Shown: piece after piece, positions 1 to 7,222 of the stretch
How the letters are laid out: the number at the start of each line of letters is the position of its first letter
Position numbering within the stretch: the first letter of the stretch is position 1
Assembly (NCBI RefSeq): GCF_034113885.1
Contig: NZ_JAXEWM010000095.1
Location: 1-14,397 of the forward strand
Origin: Intestinibacter sp034113885
GTDB lineage: Bacteria > Bacillota > Clostridia > Peptostreptococcales > Peptostreptococcaceae
Direction: 5' to 3'
Length of the DNA stretch: 14,397 nt
The notes under the pieces: model-generated
The model's input: only the letters and a program-made list of their open reading frames with translations
Databases searched by the model: none
Told to the model about the DNA's origin: nothing
Program-made: the position numbers and the translations under genes

Positions 1-627
1 ATATCTATTTTTATAATAGTTAGTGCTACATTTGTTTATAAGGTTGAAGCTTTAAATTTAATTAATATAGGTTATTTATTTAAACAAGTCGAATCTACAC
101 AATCTAATGGAGTAAAGGTAAATAATAATTTAAAAAATACAAGTAAAAAAAGTTTAGATTATAAGACTTTAGAGGTAAAAAATTTTAATGAGTATTTTTC
201 TAGAAATAATATGACTGTTATCGAAAAAAAAGGCCAAGAAGATAATGAAAGTAAAAAACAAGTTGTAAATCTAAATGATGATCAATTGTATCTATTATCA
301 AAATTAGTAGCGGCTGAAGCTAGAGGTGAGAGCTACCAAGGACAGGTTGCTGTTGCGGCTGTAGTTTTAAATAGAGTACAAGATTCACGCTTTCCAGATT
401 CTATAGAGGATGTAATATATCAAAAAAATGCTTTTTCTGTAGTAAAAAATGGATCTATAAGTGTCAAACCTACAGAAGAGTCGTATAAGGCTGCAAAAGA
501 GGCTTTATATGGAAATGATCCTACTAATAATGCTATTTACTTTTGGAATCCAGATATATCTACTTGTAATTGGATTAATACATTAAATCCGCATTTAAGA
601 ATAGGAAATCATGTTTTTGCTAGATAA
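1..627 (+). CDS. SleB/CwlJ-type spore cortex hydrolase, 5' end outside window
   Basis: The frame is open from base 1 to the TAA at 625-627 (208 codons), so the gene begins upstream of the window. The ATG at 211 is internal and has no ribosome binding site. Window codons 1-12 are a hydrophobic stretch (ISIFIIIVSATF), probably part of a signal peptide or membrane anchor. A polar, Asn/Lys/Ser-rich linker follows to about codon 92. Codons 93-208 match the cell-wall hydrolase domain Hydrolase_2 (SleB/CwlJ family). It carries AAEARGES, with the expected catalytic Glu at codon 106, then VLNRV, and it ends in the family signature RIGNHVFAR. Such enzymes degrade spore-cortex peptidoglycan containing muramic-delta-lactam during germination, acting outside the inner membrane. 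No peptidoglycan-binding domain lies between the hydrophobic segment and the catalytic domain, unlike Bacillus SleB. The family call is firm. The germination role is inferred. Confidence 0.85.
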   Translation: MSIFIIVSATFVYKVEALNLINIGYLFKQVESTQSNGVKVNNNLKNTSKKSLDYKTLEVKNFNEYFSRNNMTVIEKKGQEDNESKKQVVNLNDDQLYLLSKLVAAEARGESYQGQVAVAAVVLNRVQDSRFPDSIEDVIYQKNAFSVVKNGSISVKPTEESYKAAKEALYGNDPTNNAIYFWNPDISTCNWINTLNPHLRIGNHVFAR

Positions 628-647
628 TGTTAGTTATTATAAATAAT

Positions 648-702
648 GCTCTTTTCATAGCGGGTATTTTATGTAAATTTGTTGCTATGAAAGGGGCATA
701 TT
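648..702 (+). terminator. Hairpin after the cortex hydrolase gene, probable terminator
   Basis: GCTCTTTTCATAGC (648-661) pairs with GCTATGAAAGGGGC (684-697) over 14 bp with two G-U pairs. The loop is 22 nt. The downstream U-run is short and interrupted (ATATTTTAA), so this could be a weak intrinsic terminator. It sits 20 nt after the stop codon and just before a strong promoter. Confidence 0.55.
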
Positions 703-706
703 TTAA

Positions 707-735
707 TTGATAATAGAGATTATAACTGATATAAT
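707..735 (+). promoter_or_regulatory. SigA-type promoter with extended -10 for the DUF1934 gene
   Basis: TTGATA (707-712) and TATAAT (730-735) are separated by exactly 17 nt, and TGA (727-729) supplies an extended -10 element. Transcription would start near 742, giving a 5' leader of about 90 nt. The match is close enough to stand out from the AT-rich background. Confidence 0.65.
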
Positions 736-834
736 TCTTTTTGATACAATTTTAGAGAAATGTGTTTATTGATAGATATTTAAGCGATATAAATTAATTT
801 AATAATCTTCAGATAATAGATTTGGGAGGATATT

Positions 835-1245
835 ATGGATGTTAATATAAATATAGTAACAATTCAGTTTAATGAATTAGGCGAAAAAAATATTATAAAA
901 TCAAATGCAACTGGAACTTTATATCAAAAGAAGGATCACAAGTATGTCATGTATAAAGAGGTTCAAGATGGCGAAGAGACGACAACTTCTTTAAAAATAG
1001 AAAAGGATAAAGTAACTATAAAGAGATATGGAGCTTTAAATTCTACTTTAGTATTTAAAGTAGGAAATACAGATATATCTAGATACATGACTCCACAAGG
1101 AGTGTTTGTTATAGAAAATCACACAAAAGAGCTTTCTATATTTGACGATCAGAGTAATATTTCTATAGATATAGATTATGATATAAAAATAATGGATATG
1201 TTTACAGGAAGAAATTTAATTAATATAAAAATTAAAGAAAAATAA
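835..1245 (+). CDS. DUF1934 (YwiB-like) beta-barrel protein
   Basis: This 136-residue protein starts at ATG 835 behind GGGAGGA (824-830, 4-nt gap). It shows the DUF1934/YwiB pattern: a short strand-rich protein with KYVMYKEVQDGEETTTSLKI (about residues 42-61), then IKRYGALNSTLVF and RYMTPQGVFVIENHTKELSI, ending in alternating hydrophobic strands (DIDYDIKIMD). The family is a small calycin-like beta-barrel fold with no established biochemical role. No signal peptide, membrane segment or metal-binding motif is visible, so it is probably cytosolic. Its own promoter lies upstream and a terminator follows at 1324-1352, so it appears to be transcribed alone here. The family assignment rests on pattern recognition, and the function is unknown. 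Confidence 0.78.
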   Translation: MDVNINIVTIQFNELGEKNIIKSNATGTLYQKKDHKYVMYKEVQDGEETTTSLKIEKDKVTIKRYGALNSTLVFKVGNTDISRYMTPQGVFVIENHTKELSIFDDQSNISIDIDYDIKIMDMFTGRNLINIKIKEK

Positions 1246-1323
1246 TTAGTCTAATAAATAAAAAATTAGATATAATATTAGAGATAGGTTTTATTTTTAT
1301 AAATATCGAAAATTATATTAAAT

Positions 1324-1352
1324 AAAGGTAGTTAAAACACTACCTTTTGTTT
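1324..1352 (+). terminator. Intrinsic terminator after the DUF1934 gene
   Basis: AAAGGTAGT (1324-1332) pairs perfectly with ACTACCTTT (1339-1347) around a 6-nt loop, followed by TGTTTAGTTTATTT. The stem is 9 bp, and both the A-run before it and the T-rich stretch after it fit an intrinsic terminator. Confidence 0.75.
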
Positions 1353-1426
1353 AGTTTATTTGTTATTATATTTATTATAGTTTAAATATAGTTAATTTTA
1401 TTTAATATATAAAAAGATACAAGGAC

Positions 1427-1455
1427 TTGATATTTTTTTATAGAAGATATATAAA
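1427..1455 (+). promoter_or_regulatory. Candidate promoter P1 for tilS-ftsH
   Basis: TTGATA (1427-1432) and TATAAA (1450-1455) are spaced by 17 nt. Base composition here makes -10-like hexamers common, so confidence is moderate. Confidence 0.45.
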
Positions 1456-1477
1456 CAATTATAAAATTAAATTTTGC

Positions 1478-1507
1478 TTGAAAGGATATAAAAATAATTT
1501 TTATAAT
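1478..1507 (+). promoter_or_regulatory. Candidate promoter P2 for tilS-ftsH
   Basis: TTGAAA (1478-1483) and TATAAT (1502-1507) are spaced by 18 nt. This is an alternative or second promoter about 50 nt nearer to tilS than the first candidate. Confidence 0.4.
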
Positions 1508-1565
1508 AGTTAATTTTATAGAATTCATTTAATAAATTAAAAATTATTTATAAAAGGGATAGAAT

Positions 1566-2954
1566 ATGATATTTCAAAAAGTACTTGATACAATAAATAG
1601 ACATAATCTTATTGAAAAGGGAGATAAAATTGTCTTGGGGATTTCTGGCGGTCCTGATTCAGTTTGTCTTCTACATATATTAAATAGATTGAAGGAAATG
1701 TTTGATATAGAAATTTATGCTGCTCATCTAAATCATCAAATTAGAGGTATAGAAGCCCAAAAGGATGCTTTATATGTTACACAGCTTTGTGAGGAAATGG
1801 GTATAAAGTATTTTGTGAGATCAATTGATGTTCCAAAATACTGTGAAGAAAATAAATTATCTATTGAAGACGGCGCTAGAAAGCTAAGATACGATATGTT
1901 TTATGAAATAATGAGGAGAACTCATGCTAATAAAATAGCTATTGCTCACAACATGAACGACCAAGCGGAAACAGTACTTATGCACATTATGAGGGGAACT
2001 GGGCTTCAAGGCTTGAGAGGAATTGAATATATAAGAGATCAAGTTATAATAAGACCTCTATTGGATATAGAAAGAAAAGACATAGAAGCTTATTGTGAAC
2101 AATACAACTTAAATCCAAGAATAGATAAAACTAATCTAGATCCAATCTACACAAGAAATAAAATTAGATTAAAACTTCTTCCATATATGCAAGATAATTT
2201 TAATTCAAATGTAATCAAGTCTATCGTTAGAATGAGCAACAGCGTAAAAGAAGATAGCGATTATATAGAAGAAAATGCATTGATGAAATTTGAAGAAATA
2301 TGTATAGTTTCAGATGACAGTGTGGATATTGCTGTGGATTTGTTTATAAACTTACATAATGCAATAAAATATAGAGTTCTTAGATATGCGATAAAATATG
2401 TTTTAGGAGATACTAATTTTATCGATCAAAAGCATATTTTAGATATTATTGAGTTAGAGCCAGAGAAAAAAATCGGCAAAAAATTAAATCTTCCTAGAGG
2501 TTTATTTGTATATAGAAAGAAAAATAGTATAATAATTACTGTGAAGGAAATAATTAGTGAAGATATTGAATTTTGCTATAAAGTACCTAAAAATGGCTTT
2601 GTAAAAATAAAAGAATTAGGCATGCTTGTAGAAGCTGAAACTATGGGTATAGGAAAATACAATCTATCTAAACAAGAAAACAAAAGCAACAGATGGTTTG
2701 ATTTGGACAAAATAAAAGGGGATTTGATTGTAAGAAGTAGAAAACCTGGGGATAAAATAACAATTTCTGTGGGTAACAAAAAATTAAAAAGCTTATTTAT
2801 TGACATGAAAATTCCAAAAGAAGAAAGAAGTAGAATCCCTATATTAGTAGATAGTGAAGATGTAATTTGTGTTGGGAATTACAGAGTAAGTGAAAACTTT
2901 AAAGTGAATGAAGAGACAAAACAAGTATTAAAAATTTGCTTTAAAAAGCTTTAA
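1566..2954 (+). CDS. tilS: tRNA(Ile)-lysidine synthetase TilS
   Basis: TilS uses ATP and lysine to convert C34 of tRNA-Ile(CAU) to lysidine, so that the tRNA reads AUA and is charged with isoleucine. AUA codons are very frequent in this window, so the enzyme should be essential. The 462-residue protein has the N-type ATPase PP-loop SGGPDS at residues 27-32. The core includes AHLNHQIRG, then HNMNDQAETVLMHIMRGTG (usually HHxDDQAET in the family), and the RIDKTN/YTRNKIR region that contacts tRNA. A C-terminal TilS domain (roughly residues 390-462) contains RKPGDKI and LFIDMKIPKEER. ATG 1566 is preceded by AAAAGGGA. ftsH follows after about 30 nt, so the two are likely co-transcribed. An hpt gene often lies between tilS and ftsH in Firmicutes and is absent here. 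Confidence 0.96.
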   Translation: MIFQKVLDTINRHNLIEKGDKIVLGISGGPDSVCLLHILNRLKEMFDIEIYAAHLNHQIRGIEAQKDALYVTQLCEEMGIKYFVRSIDVPKYCEENKLSIEDGARKLRYDMFYEIMRRTHANKIAIAHNMNDQAETVLMHIMRGTGLQGLRGIEYIRDQVIIRPLLDIERKDIEAYCEQYNLNPRIDKTNLDPIYTRNKIRLKLLPYMQDNFNSNVIKSIVRMSNSVKEDSDYIEENALMKFEEICIVSDDSVDIAVDLFINLHNAIKYRVLRYAIKYVLGDTNFIDQKHILDIIELEPEKKIGKKLNLPRGLFVYRKKNSIIITVKEIISEDIEFCYKVPKNGFVKIKELGMLVEAETMGIGKYNLSKQENKSNRWFDLDKIKGDLIVRSRKPGDKITISVGNKKLKSLFIDMKIPKEERSRIPILVDSEDVICVGNYRVSENFKVNEETKQVLKICFKKL

Positions 2955-2971
2955 AATAAAATCAACATATG

Positions 2972-2980
2972 AAAGGAGGG
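2972..2980 (+). promoter_or_regulatory. Ribosome binding site that fixes the ftsH start
   Basis: AAAGGAGGG lies 6 nt upstream of TTG 2987. The upstream in-frame ATG at 2969 would place this Shine-Dalgarno sequence inside the coding region and has none of its own. Translation therefore most likely starts at the TTG. Confidence 0.8.
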
Positions 2981-2986
2981 CTTCTG

Positions 2987-5017
2987 TTGAACAAATTCTT
3001 AAAAGGAGCAGGTTTTTATTTGTTACTTTTAATTATAATTGTGACAATAGTAGAAGTTGCTGGTACACCAACAGAAACAGTACAAGAGCTAAAATTTTCT
3101 CAAGTATATGAGTATTTAACAGAGGAAAATATATCAGAAATACACTTTGTAGATTCAACTTCTGTAGAAGGTGTTATAAAGGATTCAAAGAAAAAATTTA
3201 AATCTTACATGCCAGAAGAAGTTATGAGTGATGAATTTGCAAATGAAGTATTACAACAAGCTAAGCAAAATAAATTAGTAGTTAGTGGAGAAGCTAAACC
3301 ATCTAATCCTTGGTATATAGAAATGTTACCGACATTATTATTAATATTCTTTATGGTAATAATGTGGTTCCTATTTATGAATCAGTCTCAAGGTGGAGGC
3401 GGAAAGGTTATGAACTTCGGTAAATCAAAGGCTAGAGTTCATAAGGATGATGAAAAGACAAGGGTTACATTTAAAGATGTAGCAGGCCTTCAAGAAGAAA
3501 AAGAAGATTTAAGTGAAGTTGTTGACTTCCTTAAAAATCCTAAGAGATATATAGAATTAGGTGCCAGAATTCCTAAAGGTATACTTATGGTAGGACCTCC
3601 AGGAACAGGGAAAACTTATTTATCAAGAGCAGTTGCCGGTGAAGCCGGAGTACCATTTTTCACAATAAGTGGTTCTGATTTCGTTGAAATGTTTGTTGGG
3701 GTAGGTGCATCAAGAGTTAGAGATTTATTTGAACAAGCTAAGAAAAATGCTCCAGCGATAATATTTATAGACGAAATAGACGCAGTTGGTAGAAAAAGAG
3801 GTGCAGGTCTTGGTGGAGGACACGATGAAAGAGAACAAACATTAAACCAACTTCTAGTTGAAATGGATGGTTTCGGTGTCAACCAAGGTATAATCATAAT
3901 GGCTGCTACAAATAGACCTGACATACTAGACCCAGCATTACTTAGACCAGGTAGATTTGACAGAGAAATAGTAGTAGGGGCTCCAGACGTCAGAGGTAGA
4001 GAGGCTATATTTAAAGTTCACTCTAAAAATAAACCTCTTGCAAAAGACGTAAAAATGGATGTATTAGCTAAGAGAACTCCAGGATTTACTCCTGCAGATA
4101 TAGAAAACATAATGAATGAGGCTGCAATACTTACAGCTAGAAAGAAAGAAAAACAAATCCATATGGAAACTATAGAAGAAGCTATAACAAAGGTTATGGT
4201 AGGGGTAGCTAAGAAATCAAGAGTTATAAGCGAAAAAGACAGAAAGCTTACTGCTTATCATGAAGCAGGTCATGCGATTTGTATGCATGTACTAGAGCAT
4301 GTAAGTCCAGTTCACCAAGTTACAATAATTCCAAGGGGTAGAGCTGGAGGATTTACAGAACCTCTTCCAAAAGAAGACCAAATGTATGGTACTAAAAATG
4401 AAATGAAAGAAACTATCATAATGGCTTTAGGTGGTAGAGTAGCTGAAGAGTTAATTATGGATGACATATCTACAGGTGCATCTAACGACTTAGAGAGAGT
4501 TACTTCGATAGCTAGATCTATGGTTACTAAATATGGTATGAGTGAAAAATTAGGACCTATGGTATATGGTGATAGCGATGAAGAAGTTTTCTTAGGAAAC
4601 TCAATTTCAACTAAAAAGAATTACTCTGAAGAAATAGCTTACGAAATAGACAAGGAAGTAAGAGACATAGTTGAAACTGCATATGCAAAATGTAGAAAGA
4701 TATTAACTGATTATGCTGACGAGCTTGATTATGTAGCTAAAGGATTATTAGTATATGAAACTTTAGACGCAGATCAATTTGTAAAAGCATTTAATAAGGA
4801 GCTTCCTTTAGAAGATGTTAGTCTATTAGATAAAAAAGATGAAGCTGAACCAGTTAAAGAAGAAGCTACTAAAGTAGATATAACTAAAAAAATAGAAAAT
4901 CCATACATAGATAAATCTGATTCAGATAATGAAACAGAAAATACTACAGTGGATTTATCTAAAGAAGATACTGATTCACAATCAGATAAAGAAGATTTAG
5001 ATAAAAAAGAAGAATAA
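2987..5017 (+). CDS. ftsH: ATP-dependent zinc metalloprotease FtsH
   Basis: FtsH is a hexameric membrane AAA+ protease that extracts and degrades misfolded membrane proteins and unstable regulators. I start it at TTG 2987 (676 residues) because of the Shine-Dalgarno sequence at 2972-2980. An ATG start at 2969 would add six residues. Residues about 5-25 form the first membrane helix. An extracytoplasmic domain follows, then the second helix at about 103-123 and a Gly-rich linker (SQGGGGKV). The AAA domain has Walker A GPPGTGKT (203-210), Walker B IIFIDEID (258-265) and a second region of homology ending RPGRFDR. The protease zinc site is HEAGH (425-429), with the third ligand expected in the ASNDLERV segment. 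The last 62 residues or so are a charged, low-complexity tail rich in Asp, Glu, Lys and Ser. The gene ends at a strong terminator. Confidence 0.97.
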   Translation: MNKFLKGAGFYLLLLIIIVTIVEVAGTPTETVQELKFSQVYEYLTEENISEIHFVDSTSVEGVIKDSKKKFKSYMPEEVMSDEFANEVLQQAKQNKLVVSGEAKPSNPWYIEMLPTLLLIFFMVIMWFLFMNQSQGGGGKVMNFGKSKARVHKDDEKTRVTFKDVAGLQEEKEDLSEVVDFLKNPKRYIELGARIPKGILMVGPPGTGKTYLSRAVAGEAGVPFFTISGSDFVEMFVGVGASRVRDLFEQAKKNAPAIIFIDEIDAVGRKRGAGLGGGHDEREQTLNQLLVEMDGFGVNQGIIIMAATNRPDILDPALLRPGRFDREIVVGAPDVRGREAIFKVHSKNKPLAKDVKMDVLAKRTPGFTPADIENIMNEAAILTARKKEKQIHMETIEEAITKVMVGVAKKSRVISEKDRKLTAYHEAGHAICMHVLEHVSPVHQVTIIPRGRAGGFTEPLPKEDQMYGTKNEMKETIIMALGGRVAEELIMDDISTGASNDLERVTSIARSMVTKYGMSEKLGPMVYGDSDEEVFLGNSISTKKNYSEEIAYEIDKEVRDIVETAYAKCRKILTDYADELDYVAKGLLVYETLDADQFVKAFNKELPLEDVSLLDKKDEAEPVKEEATKVDITKKIENPYIDKSDSDNETENTTVDLSKEDTDSQSDKEDLDKKEE

Positions 5018-5023
5018 TTTTTA

Positions 5024-5062
5024 AAGGCTGTTACAGGCATTTTGTAACAGCCTTAAATTTTA
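5024..5062 (+). terminator. Intrinsic terminator after ftsH
   Basis: AAGGCTGTTACA (5024-5035) pairs perfectly with TGTAACAGCCTT (5043-5054) around a 7-nt loop, giving 12 bp. AAATTTTAT follows. A T-run before the stem means it could also act on the other strand. Confidence 0.85.
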
Positions 5063-5118
5063 TATCCAATTTTCCTATTTTAATATAAAATATAATATAT
5101 ACAAAAAGGGGTGGATTT

Positions 5119-6096
5119 ATGAGAGAAAAAGTAATAAAAGCTATTTTAGATAGTGGAGAAAATTTTATATCAGGAGAACAACTGTCTAAGCAATTAGGAA
5201 TATCTAGAACAGCAGTATGGAAACATATAAAGGCATTAAAAGAAGAAGGATACAATATAGAATCTGTAAATAGAAAAGGATATAGATTAGCCGAAAAACC
5301 AAATGATATACTATCATCAGAAAATATAACGCATAATTTAATGACTGAATGTATAGGAAAAAAAGTAATTCATCTCGATACTGTAGGATCGACTAACGAT
5401 TATGCAAAGGAAATAGGAAATAAGGTAAATGGAGGCACATTGATAATCAGCGAGGAACAAACTAAAGGAAAGGGACGATTAGGTAGAACATGGGAATCAG
5501 TTCCGGGAGAAGGAATTTGGATGAGTCTAATTATAAAACCAAAAATAGAACCTTATAAGGCTCCTTTTCTTACCTTAGTAGCAGGTGCAAGTATAGTTGT
5601 GGCACTAAGAAAATTAGGAGTAGAGGCTTCTATAAAGTGGCCTAATGATATCATAGTTAATAATAAAAAAATATGTGGTATATTGACAGAATTGTCTGCT
5701 GAGATGGAAAGAGTAAATTATGTTGTTGTTGGGCCTGGAATAAATGTAAAAACACTTGAGTTTCCAGATGAAATTAAAGATAAGGCTACTTCTTTATATA
5801 AAGAAGGTTATAGAATATCTAGAGTAGATATAGTTAGACAATTTTGCATAGAATTTGAAAAACTATATAAAGCATATATTTTAGATGGAGATAGGAAGGC
5901 TACTATAGATATATGCAGAGAATATTCTCCTATAATAAACAAAGAAATATATATTATAAAAAATAATAAAAAAGAATTGGTAAAATGCATAGATATAAAC
6001 GATAATGGAAATTTAATTATTAGAGATAGAAATGGTGAAATAAAAGAAATAATGTCAGGAGAAATTTCAATAAGAGGAGTGAAGGGCTATGTATAA
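5119..6096 (+). CDS. birA: Bifunctional biotin ligase / biotin operon repressor BirA
   Basis: BirA makes biotinyl-5'-AMP from biotin and ATP and transfers biotin to a lysine of biotin enzymes such as acetyl-CoA carboxylase. With an HTH domain it also represses biotin synthesis or uptake genes. The 325-residue protein has an N-terminal winged helix (about residues 14-56, ISGEQLSKQLGISRTAVWKH), so it is the regulatory class. The catalytic core shows STND (91-94), the biotinyl-AMP loop GKGRLGRTW (117-125), KWPND (173-177) and the NNKKICGIL region with the expected catalytic lysine. A C-terminal BPL_C domain follows from about residue 275. ATG 5119 sits behind AAAGGGGTGG. A TATAAT at 5091-5096 could be a -10 box, but I see no convincing -35. 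The 3' end overlaps the next gene by 8 nt. No classical BirA operator is visible in this window. Confidence 0.95.
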   Translation: MREKVIKAILDSGENFISGEQLSKQLGISRTAVWKHIKALKEEGYNIESVNRKGYRLAEKPNDILSSENITHNLMTECIGKKVIHLDTVGSTNDYAKEIGNKVNGGTLIISEEQTKGKGRLGRTWESVPGEGIWMSLIIKPKIEPYKAPFLTLVAGASIVVALRKLGVEASIKWPNDIIVNNKKICGILTELSAEMERVNYVVVGPGINVKTLEFPDEIKDKATSLYKEGYRISRVDIVRQFCIEFEKLYKAYILDGDRKATIDICREYSPIINKEIYIIKNNKKELVKCIDINDNGNLIIRDRNGEIKEIMSGEISIRGVKGYV

Positions 6097-7066
6097 TAAT
6101 ATATTAGATGTAAAAGGTCTAAAAGTAGGACAGGCACAAAATGAAGAAGCGCTTACAGGATGTACAGTAGTTATATGTGAAGAAGGTGCTACTTGTGGTG
6201 TAGATGTAAGAGGCGCTGCACCAGGTACTAGAGAAACAGATTTGTTAGATCCAGTAAATACAGTACAAAAGGTAAACGCAGTTGTTCTATCAGGAGGCTC
6301 TGCATTTGGATTAGAGAGTACATGCGGAGTCAGTCAATATTTAGAAGAACAAAATATAGGATTTGATTCAGGTGTGTGTAATGTTCCTATAGTAGTAGGA
6401 GCAGTATTGTTTGACTTAGGAGTAGGAGATTATAAAATAAGACCTGATAAAAAAATGGGCTATGAAGCTTGTTTAAATGCTAGCGAAACTACTTTGAAAC
6501 AAGGAAACTACGGTGCAGGATGTGGAGCTACAGTAGGAAAAATAAGAGGACCAGAGTTTGTAACTAAGAGCGGAATAGGTAGCTATTCTATAAAATTAGA
6601 CAACGGAATAGTAGTATCTGCACTAGTAGCAGTAAATGCACTAGGTGATGTATATGAAAATGGAAATGTAATCGCCGGTGCATTAAATGACAATAAAACA
6701 GAGTTTCTAAACAGTTACAATCTTATGAAACAAGGTGTAACAAAAGGTGGCTTCAGTATAGACAATACCACAATCGGAATTATAGCTACTAATGCGAAAT
6801 TAGATAAAGCTCAATGTAAAAAAATATCTCAAATGGCACATGATGGATATGCAAGAGCTATATTCCCTATTCATACTCCTCACGATGGAGATACTATATT
6901 TACTATGGCTACAGGTGAGATAGAAACAGGTGCAGATTTAACTCTAATAGGCTCTATTGCAGTTGAAGTTATGGAAAAAAGTATAATAAACGCCATAAAA
7001 AATGCAAAAGAAATTAATGGAATACCTTCATATAATGAATTACATGCTGAAATAATGGTTAAATAA
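6089..7066 (+). CDS. P1 family (S58) self-cleaving aminopeptidase
   Basis: This 325-residue protein belongs to the DmpA/NylC-type P1 peptidases (MEROPS S58), Ntn-like hydrolases that cut themselves to expose a nucleophilic Thr or Ser. It opens with VKGLKVGQAQ and LTGCTVVICEEG, then RGAAPGTRETDLL (about residues 41-53) and VLSGGSAFGLES. The predicted self-cleavage site is in DNTTIGIIATN, between Asn226 and Thr227, which would give an alpha chain of about 226 and a beta chain of about 99 residues. Family members release N-terminal amino acids or hydrolyse amides and beta-peptides. The natural substrate of clostridial members is not established. The start overlaps birA by 8 nt, with AGAGGAG at 6073-6079, so translation is probably coupled. 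No signal peptide is seen, so it is likely cytosolic. Confidence 0.9.
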   Translation: MYNNILDVKGLKVGQAQNEEALTGCTVVICEEGATCGVDVRGAAPGTRETDLLDPVNTVQKVNAVVLSGGSAFGLESTCGVSQYLEEQNIGFDSGVCNVPIVVGAVLFDLGVGDYKIRPDKKMGYEACLNASETTLKQGNYGAGCGATVGKIRGPEFVTKSGIGSYSIKLDNGIVVSALVAVNALGDVYENGNVIAGALNDNKTEFLNSYNLMKQGVTKGGFSIDNTTIGIIATNAKLDKAQCKKISQMAHDGYARAIFPIHTPHDGDTIFTMATGEIETGADLTLIGSIAVEVMEKSIINAIKNAKEINGIPSYNELHAEIMVK

Positions 7067-7095
7067 AGCTTAATGTTTGATAGGTTATGAAACTA

Positions 7096-7114
7096 TTTTG
7101 ATATAACATCAAAA
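7096..7114. repeat. AT-only inverted repeat after the S58 peptidase gene
   Basis: TTTTGAT (7096-7102) and ATCAAAA (7108-7114) form a perfect 7-bp inverted repeat with a 5-nt spacer. No T-run follows, so it is a poor intrinsic terminator. No better terminator is visible between the peptidase gene and panT. Confidence 0.35.
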
Positions 7115-7176
7115 ATGTACATCATAAAAAATATTTATGAATAAGATAAAAAAATAACAAAAAAAATGTAAGATTG

Positions 7177-7205
7177 TTGACAATATAGGTACCTGCTGAT
7201 AAAAT
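7177..7205 (+). promoter_or_regulatory. Strong SigA-type promoter for panT-coaX
   Basis: TTGACA (7177-7182) and TAAAAT (7200-7205) are spaced by 17 nt, with TGA (7197-7199) as an extended -10. Transcription would begin near G7212, leaving about 109 nt of 5' leader. The -35 lies inside the small dyad ATTGTTGACAAT (7173-7184), and the -10 lies inside a larger inverted repeat (7192-7222). Confidence 0.65.
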
Positions 7206-7222
7206 TGATTTGTTACAGCAGG
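7192..7222. repeat. GC-rich inverted repeat around the panT -10 box
   Basis: CCTGCTG (7192-7198) is the exact reverse complement of CAGCAGG (7216-7222), with 17 nt between. It brackets the predicted -10 box and start point. It could be an operator or, if transcription starts further upstream, an RNA hairpin. Confidence 0.55.

Larger units (their letters stand above)
1353..1565 (+). other. AT-rich non-coding stretch upstream of tilS
   Basis: The gap between the DUF1934 gene and tilS (1246-1565, about 320 nt) holds the terminator at 1324-1352 and then very AT-rich DNA without a credible coding frame. The contents I can support are two candidate promoters (listed separately), a 14-nt direct repeat (ATAGTTAATTTTAT at 1388-1401 and 1506-1519), and the tilS ribosome binding site AAAAGGGA (1552-1559). 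With so few G and C bases, the repeat may be chance. Confidence 0.5.

Noticed and set aside
211..627. A complete 138-residue hydrolase starting at ATG 211
   Set aside because: The same frame is open to base 1, with a hydrophobic segment and no ribosome binding site near 211. The gene is a 5'-truncated longer one.
7..1512. ATTTTTATAATAGTTA occurs at 7-22 and 1497-1512
   Set aside because: The first copy encodes part of the hydrophobic segment of the hydrolase and the second is non-coding. Low complexity explains it.
1388..1519. 14-nt direct repeat ATAGTTAATTTTAT as a regulatory repeat or attachment site
   Set aside because: The sequence is almost entirely A and T in an A/T-dominated gap. There is no integrase or tRNA nearby and no third copy, so chance is likely.
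3616..3924. Reverse-strand frame opposite the ftsH AAA domain, and similar antisense frames opposite tilS, lysS, zur, znuA and znuC
   Set aside because: They lie fully within well-supported genes, lack ribosome binding sites and resemble no protein family.
5084..5096. TATAAA/TATAAT boxes as a birA promoter
   Set aside because: No acceptable -35 element lies 16-18 nt upstream of either box, so I mention it only in the gene entry.
7096..7114. TTTTGAT/ATCAAAA as the terminator of birA-S58
   Set aside because: The stem is AT-only and no T-run follows. I list it as a repeat, not a terminator.
7173..7205. ATTGTTGAC resembles a BirA half-site (ATTGTTAAC), which would link birA to panT
   Set aside because: At the expected spacing of 14-16 nt no matching inverted half-site is present (the position reads like TGATAAAAT). 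The similarity is better explained by the -35 box.
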